Shown here piece after piece: positions 8,981 to 16,255 of a DNA stretch of 64,000 bases (positions are counted from its first letter, which is position 1; each line of letters starts with the position of its first letter). A model generated the notes under the pieces. It did not search any database and was not told where the DNA came from. It saw only the letters and a list, made by a program, of their open reading frames with translations. The translations under genes and the position numbers were made by a program. The DNA comes from Novosphingobium sp. BW1 (lineage in GTDB: Bacteria; Pseudomonadota; Alphaproteobacteria; Sphingomonadales; Sphingomonadaceae). Location: assembly GCF_008107685.1 (NCBI RefSeq), contig NZ_VIRF01000078.1, positions 248,001 to 312,000 on the forward strand, written 5' to 3'.

Positions 8981-9694
8981 ATGAATAAGAGCATATGCGG
9001 CCTTGCCGCGCTCGTAACCGGATTGGCGGTGCAACCCGCCCTTGCCGACGAGATAACTCTCTCGGATGCCGATGTCGGCTCGGAATACACCCTCATGTAC
9101 GACGGGTTTTCCGATGGCTCGACAATCGATGGCCTGACCGCCAAAATCCGGCTGACGCTGACGGGCATTTCGGGCAACGACTACATGTTCGCCTACAATG
9201 TCTCGAACACCACCTCGGCGCCGGTCACCGGATCGCGCATCTCCGGTTTTGCTTTCAACACCGACCCCACGATCTCCGCTGCCTCGAGCACGGGCGCCTT
9301 CAGCTACACGACGCTGAATTCGACCTACCCGAACGGCATCGGCACAGTCGACGTCTGCTTCAAGGATGCCTCGACGGGCAGCTGCGCGGGCGGCGGCGGC
9401 GGCGGCATCGAACTTGGAGGCAGCGGTGACGGCGCGCTGACCCTTTCGTTCGCGAGCCCAACCGAAACACTCTCGCTCAGCGACTTCTACGTGCGCTACC
9501 AGTCGATCACCGGCGTATCGGGCGTCACCTCCGCGAGCGGCGCGGGTACCGTCTCCTCGACAAGTGGCGGCTCGGACATTCCCGAACCGGGCATGCTCGC
9601 GCTCTTCGGCGTTGCCCTGATCGGCCTCGCCATCAACCGCCGCCGTGCGGTCGTAGCCCGCGGCAGCCTTCGTCCGACCTACGCAATAGCCTGA
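8981..9694 (+). CDS. Cistern-family PEP-CTERM protein
   Basis: 237 residues. A signal peptide (cleavage near ALADE, 22-24) is followed by an extracellular domain with repeated Ser/Thr/Gly residues, the segments LTLTGISGNDYMFAYNVSN and SRISGFAFNT, a cysteine pair (C126, C135) before a Gly run, and LSLSDFYVRYQSITGV. The C-terminal sorting signal is at about 200-222: PEP (201-203), a hydrophobic segment and an Arg cluster (RRR). Such proteins are exported, processed by exosortase/archaeosortase-type enzymes and linked to exopolysaccharide. The domain pattern matches the 'cistern' subfamily as I recall it. Ribosome-binding site AAAGGGGAAAG precedes the ATG. Confidence 0.85.
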   Translation: MNKSICGLAALVTGLAVQPALADEITLSDADVGSEYTLMYDGFSDGSTIDGLTAKIRLTLTGISGNDYMFAYNVSNTTSAPVTGSRISGFAFNTDPTISAASSTGAFSYTTLNSTYPNGIGTVDVCFKDASTGSCAGGGGGGIELGGSGDGALTLSFASPTETLSLSDFYVRYQSITGVSGVTSASGAGTVSSTSGGSDIPEPGMLALFGVALIGLAINRRRAVVARGSLRPTYAIA

Positions 9695-9715
9695 CGGTCA
9701 GATTCGGACCAGACA

Positions 9716-9747
9716 AGAAGGGCTCGTCGCAAGACGGGCCCTCTTTT
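9716..9747 (+). terminator. Rho-independent terminator after the cistern gene
   Basis: GGGCTCGTC, GCAA loop, GACGGGCCC, then CTCTTTT; the stem includes G-U pairing. Confidence 0.65.
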
Positions 9748-9770
9748 CATATCCGGCACATGTCGCGTGA

Positions 9771-11297
9771 TCAGGTTCCCTTGCGGGCGGCAGCCAGGTG
9801 GCCCGCAATCGTGGCGTTCCCGGGGGACTTCTTCGCGGCCACTTCCAGCAAGCGCAATCCGCGCGCGCGATCGGTGTCAGTCTCCACCAGTAGCCAGCCC
9901 GCCGTATCCATCACCGAGGCATTTTCCGGCGCGGACTCCAGCGCACGCAGCGCATAGGAGAGCCCCTCTTGCCCACGCCCGAGACGGCTTTCCGCGAGCG
10001 CCAGATTGTTGAGAACAAGCGGATTGGTACCAACGGTGACGGCAAGCAGGCTCTTGTAAAGCGCGCTCGCGTTGGCCCAGTTACCGGCCTTCATCGCCGT
10101 GTCAGCCTCGGCCAGCTGGGCCGCGAGAGCCTGGGGCGAGGGTGTACGCGCCCGCTGTGCGGCCTGCGCGGCATCGGGTCGCCCGGCGCCTTTCGCGGCC
10201 GCCGCATACAGCCGCCGGTCGCGGCCCGACGCGGTCGATTTGGCCACCAGCGGCTTCAGGGTTGCAAGCGCGGCGCCAAAGTCCTTCTGCGCGATCTGGA
10301 TGCGGGCGAGTTCGCGCCGTGCCGCGACATTGGATGGGGCGCGGGTCAGCACGGGCTGCAAGGCCGCGCGCGCCTGCTCGTCCTGACCGAGCTCCACCAG
10401 CGCGCGGGCATAAAGGATTGCCGCCTCATCGCGCGTGCGCACGACCTCGGAACTGGACTGGAAGATCCCGCGCACCTTCGCCCAATCGCCCTGAGCCCCG
10501 GCCAAGCGAGCGCGCAGGTAGACAAGCTCCGGGCTCGCGCCTGTATCTTCCGGAACCGCGGCCAGTACGGTTTCCATCTCCCTGGTTCGGCCAAGATCTC
10601 CCAGGATCGCAGCCTTGCCGGTCAGCGCGGCCAGGTTCCCGGGATAGGCTTCGAGCGCGGCGGAATAAGCCTCGAGCGCATCCAGCAGATCCCCTTGTGC
10701 CGTGGCCACCTGGCCATCGGCGAGCAGCGCCTCGCGCGCGTCAGGATTGACCTTGAGCGCCCGGTCGACAAAGCCACGCGCTTCAGGAACATGTCCTTCC
10801 TTCAATTCGAGCCGCGCAAGATCGGCAAGGAGGCGCGCATCCTCGGGATCCTGCTCCAGTCCCTGAGCGAAGGCACTGCGCGCCCTTGCGGGATCGCCCT
10901 TGACCAGATGAGCCATGCCCCGCACCCACTGCGCCCCACTGCCGCGCGCACCGTCCACCAGAGCCAACGCCTCATCTGGCCGTTTTCGTAAGAGAGCTGC
11001 CTCGCCAAGCAGCACGGCGTGATCGGCGCTGCGCTGGCCAGGCGCGAGCCGTTCGAGCGCCTGACGCGCGCCCTCCCCATCCCCCATGGCCAGAAGCGTT
11101 CGGGCGAGAAGCTTTCGGGCCGCCTCGTTTTGCGGGTCCTCTTTAAGCAGACTGACCAGGTCGAGCCGGGCACGAGTGAAGTCGTGCCCGGCATAGGAAG
11201 CGCGCGCGCGCTCCATCTGCTGGGCAGGATCGAGACCGCACCCGGCCAGAGCCAAGGCAAGAGCCTGTACCAGCGCCAACGGCAATATGCGTTTCAT
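9771..11297 (-). CDS. PrsT-like TPR-repeat lipoprotein of the PEP-CTERM/exosortase system
   Basis: 508 residues from ATG 11297, which has GGAGGGG six bases upstream. The N-terminus is a lipoprotein signal with lipobox LAGC (C20), followed by many tetratricopeptide-type helices (A-L-x-x-G-x-x-x-x-A patterns such as LLARTLLAMGDGEGARQALE, LARLELKEGHVPEARGFVDR). Its length, architecture and convergent position beside a PEP-CTERM gene match the PrsT component of XrtA/PEP-CTERM systems. It probably sits in the periplasm, tethered to a membrane, assisting polysaccharide or PEP-CTERM export. A generic TPR lipoprotein is the alternative. Confidence 0.75.
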   Translation of the reverse strand: MKRILPLALVQALALALAGCGLDPAQQMERARASYAGHDFTRARLDLVSLLKEDPQNEAARKLLARTLLAMGDGEGARQALERLAPGQRSADHAVLLGEAALLRKRPDEALALVDGARGSGAQWVRGMAHLVKGDPARARSAFAQGLEQDPEDARLLADLARLELKEGHVPEARGFVDRALKVNPDAREALLADGQVATAQGDLLDALEAYSAALEAYPGNLAALTGKAAILGDLGRTREMETVLAAVPEDTGASPELVYLRARLAGAQGDWAKVRGIFQSSSEVVRTRDEAAILYARALVELGQDEQARAALQPVLTRAPSNVAARRELARIQIAQKDFGAALATLKPLVAKSTASGRDRRLYAAAAKGAGRPDAAQAAQRARTPSPQALAAQLAEADTAMKAGNWANASALYKSLLAVTVGTNPLVLNNLALAESRLGRGQEGLSYALRALESAPENASVMDTAGWLLVETDTDRARGLRLLEVAAKKSPGNATIAGHLAAARKGT

Positions 11298-11633
11298 TGA
11301 GCCCCTCCACAGGCGCGGACTCGCCCGACGGCGCTCCGCTCTCACGCCTTGTTCTTCCGGACTTTTACGGAATTGAGCAAGCAAAACGGGCATCATGTCC
11401 CACGCTGACACTCGGCGCGGCACCGCAGCCTTGCAAAAACAACTTTCCTACACCCACACGCACGATGTAATCCTACGGGACAGTCGCCCTGCCAAGGCAG
11501 CGCGCCATCTCCCCAAAGAAATGATCCCGGACATCCGTTTGGCCTTGCGGCGCTCCTCGCGCCGCCGCGCCATGTCGGTGCCGGTCGTCCCCCTTCCCAT
11601 ACCGCACGCGCCCAAAGGGCGCACAGGAGGCTT
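11298..11633. other. Divergent intergenic region prsT-like / amidase
   Basis: 336 bases containing the two divergent 5' leaders. No gene, repeat, LexA-type box or TTAA-N7-TTAA (CtrA) site was seen. AGGAGG lies three bases before the amidase ATG, a short spacing. Confidence 0.6.
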
Positions 11634-12404
11634 ATGCCATTCTCGGTCCGCAAGGGCGTGCTCCACACCCAGGACGCCGCCGTCACGCAGCTTCCCAGCC
11701 CCAACCATTCGGGCGCCTTCCGCCGTCCGCCGCGTCTGATTGTGATGCACTACACAGCAGGTGGCAGTGCAGCCTCCTCCGCCAGCTGGCTCGCCAACCC
11801 CGCGGCGGGCGCCTCGGCGCACCTTGTGATCGGGCGTGACGGTACGGTGATCCAGTGCGTCAACCTGGCAAGGCGCGCCTGGCATGCCGGGCGCTCGGCC
11901 TGGCACGGTCTATCCGGCCTCAACAGCCACGCTATCGGCATCGAACTTGCCAACCGCGGTCCTCTGACCTGGTCACCTCAGGGATGGTGCGATGCGAACG
12001 GCACGACCATTCCTGCCATCGAGGCCGCCCACCGCCATGGCGGGCCTGTCCGCGGCTGGGAAGTTTTTCCCGAAGTCCAGATCAGAGCCGCCGTCGCCGT
12101 TGCCCGGGCCCTGACCGAAACTTATCCGATCCACGAAATCGTCGGACATGATGACATCGCGCCTGGCCGCAAGCTCGACCCCGGCCCCGCCTTCGATATG
12201 CCGGCGTTCCGCACGCAGGTGCTGGGCGCGTGCTTGGGCGCTCGGGTCACGGCCTCCTCGCTTCGGGTGCGTAGCGGCCCCGGCCTCGACCATCCGGTCT
12301 TGCGCGCGCTGCCCCGGGGAACACCAGTCGAGGTGACCGCCCGCCACCGCGACTGGATCGCCATTGCACCGGGCCAATGGGTCTTTGCGGAGCACGTGGC
12401 GTGA
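11634..12404 (+). CDS. N-acetylmuramoyl-L-alanine amidase (endolysin-like) with SH3-type tail
   Basis: 256 residues, no signal peptide. An Amidase_2 (T7-lysozyme/PGRP-like) fold covers about 30-190: zinc ligands H39 (MHYTAG), H172 (VGHDDI) and D182 (KLDPG), with E104 in IGIELANRG. A C-terminal SH3-like domain (about 205-256, SSLRVRSGPGLDHP) would bind cell wall. It cleaves the muramic acid-alanine bond of peptidoglycan. Absence of a signal peptide plus the overlapping holin-like and spanin-like genes point to a phage-style endolysin needing a holin to reach the wall. Confidence 0.85.
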   Translation: MPFSVRKGVLHTQDAAVTQLPSPNHSGAFRRPPRLIVMHYTAGGSAASSASWLANPAAGASAHLVIGRDGTVIQCVNLARRAWHAGRSAWHGLSGLNSHAIGIELANRGPLTWSPQGWCDANGTTIPAIEAAHRHGGPVRGWEVFPEVQIRAAVAVARALTETYPIHEIVGHDDIAPGRKLDPGPAFDMPAFRTQVLGACLGARVTASSLRVRSGPGLDHPVLRALPRGTPVEVTARHRDWIAIAPGQWVFAEHVA

Positions 12405-12676
12405 GCGGCCTCTCGGCGATCCTGCGCGCGGCGAGCGGCGAGTTCGAGACGACCCGCGTGCTCGGCACTTTTGGCGTGCTCCTCTATGCCCTGGGTGCCC
12501 ACGGCCTTCTCCTGTTCGAGACGATCTGGCGCGGTCGCCCCTTCGACCTTGCCTCCTACTGCACGGCCTTTCCCGGCGGCCTTGTCCTTCTGATCGGCAC
12601 CGCAGGCGGCGTCGCAGCTCTCAAAGACCGGCAGGTCGCCCGCTCGCGCGCAATCGAAAAGGAGACCCTGCGATGA
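12401..12676 (+). CDS. Holin-like two-helix membrane protein
   Basis: 91 residues starting at GTG 12401, whose GTGA overlaps the amidase stop; an in-frame ATG at 12377 would overlap more. Two hydrophobic helices (about TFGVLLYALGAHGLLLF and FPGGLVLLIGTAGGVAAL) are separated by a short polar loop, and the tail is charged (KDRQVARSRAIEKE). The pattern 'FDLASYC-AFPGGL-GTAGG-KDRQVA' resembles small holin-like proteins in proteobacterial phage lysis cassettes. It would permeabilise the inner membrane to release the amidase. The call rests on topology and context. Confidence 0.6.
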   Translation: MSGLSAILRAASGEFETTRVLGTFGVLLYALGAHGLLLFETIWRGRPFDLASYCTAFPGGLVLLIGTAGGVAALKDRQVARSRAIEKETLR

Positions 12677-13242
12677 CCCCGCTCCCGGTCGGCCTGCTGC
12701 CCGCCCTGACCTGGCCCTGGCGACTGCTTCGCACGCACCCGTGGCCCACGCTCGCGCTGGCCCTTGCTGCCTTCGCCTGGCTTCAACACGGCCGAGCGCG
12801 CGACTGGCGCGAACGCGCCCGCCACGAAGCCGCCAGCCATGCCGCGACCAGGGCGAATTACGAGAGCGCGCAGGCCAAGGCTGCGCAACGTGCGCAAGAA
12901 CAACGCCTCGCAACCGAGCGCACCCATTCCCGTCTTGCAAAGGAAGCCGACGATGCCCTTCACGAAGCCGATCTATGGCGTACTCGCGCTCGCCGTTTTG
13001 CCGATGACGGCGGCATGCGCATCGCGTGTACAGGCACCTCTGGAAGTCCGGCCAGCTACGCCGCTGCCCCCGGCGCGGATCACCCTGCCCCGCGCACTGA
13101 CGGACCCGATAGCCCTGCCATCACTCTCTCCCGCGCCGACTTCGATACCCTGAGCGCGAATACCGAACGGCTGCTGCGCGTCCACGCCTGGGGCCAGAGG
13201 CTTGTCGAGGAAGGCCTCGCCTTCCCGCCCAAAACACCCTGA
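12673..13242 (+). CDS. Rz-like i-spanin (membrane-anchored coiled-coil protein)
   Basis: 189 residues; its ATG overlaps the holin-like stop in an ATGA. One N-terminal transmembrane helix (about 24-38, PTLALALAAFAWL) is followed by an Ala/Arg/Glu-rich coiled coil (about 41-110) and a Pro/Ala-rich region. This is the topology of phage Rz inner-membrane spanins. The gene carries the embedded lipoprotein gene at 12953-13153 in another frame, the signature arrangement of Rz/Rz1. The C-terminal part is less Rz-like. Confidence 0.6.
   Translation: MTPLPVGLLPALTWPWRLLRTHPWPTLALALAAFAWLQHGRARDWRERARHEAASHAATRANYESAQAKAAQRAQEQRLATERTHSRLAKEADDALHEADLWRTRARRFADDGGMRIACTGTSGSPASYAAAPGADHPAPRTDGPDSPAITLSRADFDTLSANTERLLRVHAWGQRLVEEGLAFPPKTP
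12953..13153 (+). CDS. Rz1-like o-spanin lipoprotein, embedded in the Rz-like gene
   Basis: 66 residues in the +1 frame inside the Rz-like gene. ATG 12953 is preceded by AAGGAAG at seven bases. A short signal sequence (YGVLALAVLPMTAAC) ends in a lipobox-like TAAC with C22. The remaining 44 residues contain 11 prolines and no other domain, which matches the short, proline-rich outer-membrane Rz1 lipoproteins. Residue -3 is Thr rather than Leu, an allowed but weaker lipobox. Confidence 0.55.
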   Translation: MPFTKPIYGVLALAVLPMTAACASRVQAPLEVRPATPLPPARITLPRALTDPIALPSLSPAPTSIP

Positions 13243-13253
13243 ATGCAGCGCGC

Positions 13254-15311
13254 TCAGCCCCCGCGCAGTAGCTGCACGCCATAGTCACGCTCGAAGAGAT
13301 AGAGGAGAATGCGCGCCGCCTCGCCCCGCGCGCCTTCAAGGCCACCATCGCGCTCCATCAACAGGCGCGCATCGTCGTGAGCAAGCGGGAGCAGCTTGGT
13401 GATCTGCTCGAGACTGGCGATGCGAAACGGCGTGTCACCCGACTGGCGCGTGCCAAGAAGCTCGCCGCCCCCGCGCAGTTGCAGATCCTCCTCGGCCAGA
13501 CGAAAGCCGTCCTGCGTCTCGCGCATCAGAGCGAGGCGCTGGCGGCCGGTCTGGCTGAGCGCCTTTCCGCGTAACAACAGACAGGTCGATTTTTCCGAAC
13601 CACGCCCGACACGCCCGCGCAACTGGTGGAGCTGGGCCAGGCCGAAGCGCTCGGCCTGTTCGATCACCATGAGTGTGGCGTTGGGCACATCGACGCCGAC
13701 CTCAATCACGGTCGTGGCGACCAGCAGGCTCGCCTCGCCCGAGGCGAAGCGATTCATCCCGGCGTCCTTTTCCTCGCCCTTGAGCTGGCCGTGCACCATA
13801 ACGACGCGGTTGCCGAAGCGCTCCTTGAGCGCTTCGTAGCGCGCCTCGGCGGCGGCAATGTCGTCGGTCTCGCTCTCGGTCACCATCGGGCAGACCCAGT
13901 AGGCTTGCTGGCCGGACTGGATGTGGCGCGAAAGCGCACCGACCACGTCGTCTATACGATCGGTCGAGACGACGCGGGTGTCGATGGCCTGGCGTCCGGG
14001 CGGGAGTTCGTCGAGACGCGAGACTTCCATCTCTCCGTACTGCGCCAGCGTCAGCGTGCGCGGGATCGGGGTTGCCGTCATCGCCAGCGTGTGCGGCGTG
14101 CGCCGACCTTTGCGCGCCAGCATAAGGCGCTGTCCGACACCGAAGCGGTGCTGCTCGTCAATCACGACGAGGGCCAGGTTGTGATAGGCGACCGCGTCCT
14201 GGAAGATCGCATGAGTGCCCACCACGATCTGGATCGAGCCGTCGAGCAGCCCCATCAGGATCGCTTCACGCGCCTTGCCCTTGTCGCGCCCGGTCAGGAG
14301 CGCGATCTCGACGCCGGTCCCTTCCAGCATCTTGCGCAGCGTGGTGTAGTGCTGGCGCGCGAGGATTTCGGTTGGAGCAAGCATCGCCCCTTGCGCGCCC
14401 GCCTCCACCGCGATCAGCAGCGCGGAAAGCGCCACCACCGTCTTTCCCGCACCGACATCGCCCTGCAGCAGACGCAGCATCGGCGCGGTCTGAGCCAGGT
14501 CTCCCTCGATCTCGCGGATCGAACGGGCCTGTGCGCCCGTCAGCGCGAACGGCAGGCTAAGCTTGGCGCGCAAACGGCCGTCGCCCTGCAGTGGCGTGCC
14601 GCGCTGCGAACGGTTGCTTGCGCGCACCAGCATGAGCGCCAGCGCATTGGCGAAGAGTTCATCGTAGGCGAGACGGTCGCGCGCGGGCTCATTGGGGCCG
14701 CGGTGCGCGTCGCGCAGAGCCTCGTGCCAGGCGGGCCAGTCGCTCTTGGCCATCTGGCTGCTCTCGATCCACTCGGGCAGTTCGGGCAAGTGCTCCAGCG
14801 CCTGCTTCACGAGCGATCCCATGCGCCCCTGCGTCATGCCTTCGGAGAGACCGTAGACCGCTTCGCGCTGCTGGCCGATGGGCGCGGTGTCGCTTTCCGA
14901 GACGTGTTCGGGGTGCACCATCTGGCGCGTCTGCCCGTACTCGTCGATGCGCCCCGCCACCCAGCGCGTCTCGCCCACGGGAAGCTGCTTCTTGCCGGTG
15001 TAGGAGGCGCGCCCGAAGTAGGCGATCGTGCAGATATCGCCCGCATCATCCTCGGCGATGATGCGGTAGGGCCCCCGCCCCGAAGAGGCGCGGTGCTCCC
15101 GCACGGTCAGACGCACGATCACGTTCTCGCCAATCCCCGCCTCGTCGAGGCGCGTGACCATGCGCCGTTCCACGAAACGGTCGGGCAGATGGTAGGCAAG
15201 ATCCTTGATCCGGGTCAGGCCCAGCTTTTCCAGCGGACGGCGGATTCGGGGGCCGACCCCGTCAAGGGACTCGGAATCGACAAACAGGGAGTTGAGCGCT
15301 TGGGGCCGCAT
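13254..15311 (-). CDS. recG: ATP-dependent DNA helicase RecG
   Basis: 685 residues, normal for RecG. An N-terminal wedge/OB domain is followed by helicase motifs: Walker A GDVGAGKT (near 285), DEQH box VVIDEQHRFG (near 384), motif III MTATPIPRTL, and the RecG/Mfd-type TRG region LHQLRGRVGRGS. RecG remodels stalled replication forks and branch-migrates Holliday junctions. It ends 11 bases from the convergent lysis-type cassette and is divergent from the host-attachment-family gene. Confidence 0.97.
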   Translation of the reverse strand: MRPQALNSLFVDSESLDGVGPRIRRPLEKLGLTRIKDLAYHLPDRFVERRMVTRLDEAGIGENVIVRLTVREHRASSGRGPYRIIAEDDAGDICTIAYFGRASYTGKKQLPVGETRWVAGRIDEYGQTRQMVHPEHVSESDTAPIGQQREAVYGLSEGMTQGRMGSLVKQALEHLPELPEWIESSQMAKSDWPAWHEALRDAHRGPNEPARDRLAYDELFANALALMLVRASNRSQRGTPLQGDGRLRAKLSLPFALTGAQARSIREIEGDLAQTAPMLRLLQGDVGAGKTVVALSALLIAVEAGAQGAMLAPTEILARQHYTTLRKMLEGTGVEIALLTGRDKGKAREAILMGLLDGSIQIVVGTHAIFQDAVAYHNLALVVIDEQHRFGVGQRLMLARKGRRTPHTLAMTATPIPRTLTLAQYGEMEVSRLDELPPGRQAIDTRVVSTDRIDDVVGALSRHIQSGQQAYWVCPMVTESETDDIAAAEARYEALKERFGNRVVMVHGQLKGEEKDAGMNRFASGEASLLVATTVIEVGVDVPNATLMVIEQAERFGLAQLHQLRGRVGRGSEKSTCLLLRGKALSQTGRQRLALMRETQDGFRLAEEDLQLRGGGELLGTRQSGDTPFRIASLEQITKLLPLAHDDARLLMERDGGLEGARGEAARILLYLFERDYGVQLLRGG

Positions 15312-15418
15312 GGCTGCCTCTTAGCGCGCCTCTCGGGCATTTCACCAGAGCCCGTGGAACATACCGACAACTTTCCCCGTTGATGGGAGCAAACGGCAAC
15401 GAAAAAAGGAGAGAGAGC

Positions 15419-15838
15419 ATGCTCTTGCCCCATGGAACGATGTTTGCGCTGGTCGACGGTGAGAACTTCGAACTGTACCGAAACGCCGGCAAGGAAGCCG
15501 CGCCCGAACTGACAGCAGTCGACGTGCCCGATCTCGCGCCCACCAACTACAGCGCCGGAATCAAGGATCACGACGCGGGCTCGCGCCACCCCGCCAACCC
15601 CGAGAACCGCACCTCCCGCCTCGATGAAGCCGCGCATGTCGCGGCGGTGACGGACTGGCTCAACAAGCAGGCCATGGAAAACCACATGGACAAGCTGGTG
15701 GTCATCGCCGATCCGAAATCCTTGGGCGAGATGCGCCGCCATTACCACAAGAGGCTGGAGGCTACGATCCTGGAGGAAGTGCCCAAGACCCTCACCGGCC
15801 GCTCGGGTCCCGAGATCGTGGCGGCCCTGCGCGCCTGA
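15419..15838 (+). CDS. Host-attachment-family protein
   Basis: 139 residues from ATG 15419, chosen over an in-frame 15380 start because AGGAGAG lies just upstream. Recognisable segments are an N-terminal LVDGENFELYRN strand, RLDEAAHVAAVTDWLN, LVVIADPKSLGEMRRHYHKRL and a C-terminal EVPKTLTGRSGPEIVAAL. These are typical of the family annotated 'host attachment protein' (baeRF/eRF1-like fold) in alphaproteobacteria. The biochemical role is not established; despite the name, attachment has been little tested. Confidence 0.75.
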   Translation: MLLPHGTMFALVDGENFELYRNAGKEAAPELTAVDVPDLAPTNYSAGIKDHDAGSRHPANPENRTSRLDEAAHVAAVTDWLNKQAMENHMDKLVVIADPKSLGEMRRHYHKRLEATILEEVPKTLTGRSGPEIVAALRA

Positions 15839-15918
15839 GGCCTTTGCGCCCCCTGGTGCTCCTTTCGCACCATTGAAAACCTTGCCCCGGCCCGCGCTGC
15901 ATTGTAACGGCGCGGGTC

Positions 15919-16188
15919 ATGACTGATACCTCGTCCCGTCTCGCCCGACTTCGTTTTCGTGCCTGGCACCGTGGCACGCGCGAGGCCGACTACATGATCG
16001 GCTGTTTCTTCGACCGTTTCCACGAAAGCTGGTCGGAGGCCGAGATGGACTGGTTCGAAACCCTGATCGATGAAGAGGACGTCGAGATCATGGCTTGGGC
16101 GCTCAAGACCGAGCCGGTCCCCGAGAAGTTCCAGGGTCCGCTCATGGACCGCATGATGAAGCTCGACTACGTCGAAATTCCGTACTGA
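15919..16188 (+). CDS. sdhE: FAD assembly factor SdhE (succinate dehydrogenase assembly factor 2)
   Basis: 89 residues, usual size. It contains the conserved RGTRE motif (RGxxE) that contacts the flavoprotein, then helices with FETLIDEEDVEIMAWAL. SdhE promotes covalent attachment of FAD to SdhA. It sits 67 bases before mfd, a common alphaproteobacterial arrangement with recG nearby. Confidence 0.92.
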   Translation: MTDTSSRLARLRFRAWHRGTREADYMIGCFFDRFHESWSEAEMDWFETLIDEEDVEIMAWALKTEPVPEKFQGPLMDRMMKLDYVEIPY

Positions 16189-16255
16189 GTTTTCCCGCTC
16201 CCACCCGTATTCCTGGCCTGAGCGTGGCGACGGCCGCTCGCCACACGCAGATGCC

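Noticed and set aside
9969-10991. Open frame antisense to the TPR lipoprotein gene
   Set aside because: Arg/Gly-rich shadow without a ribosome-binding site; the TPR gene has a clear start and repeats.
13626-15383. Long open frame (about 585 codons) antisense to recG
   Set aside because: It is the mirror of a high-GC coding gene; the protein has low-complexity His/Arg/Ala composition and no domain, while recG on the other strand is unmistakable.
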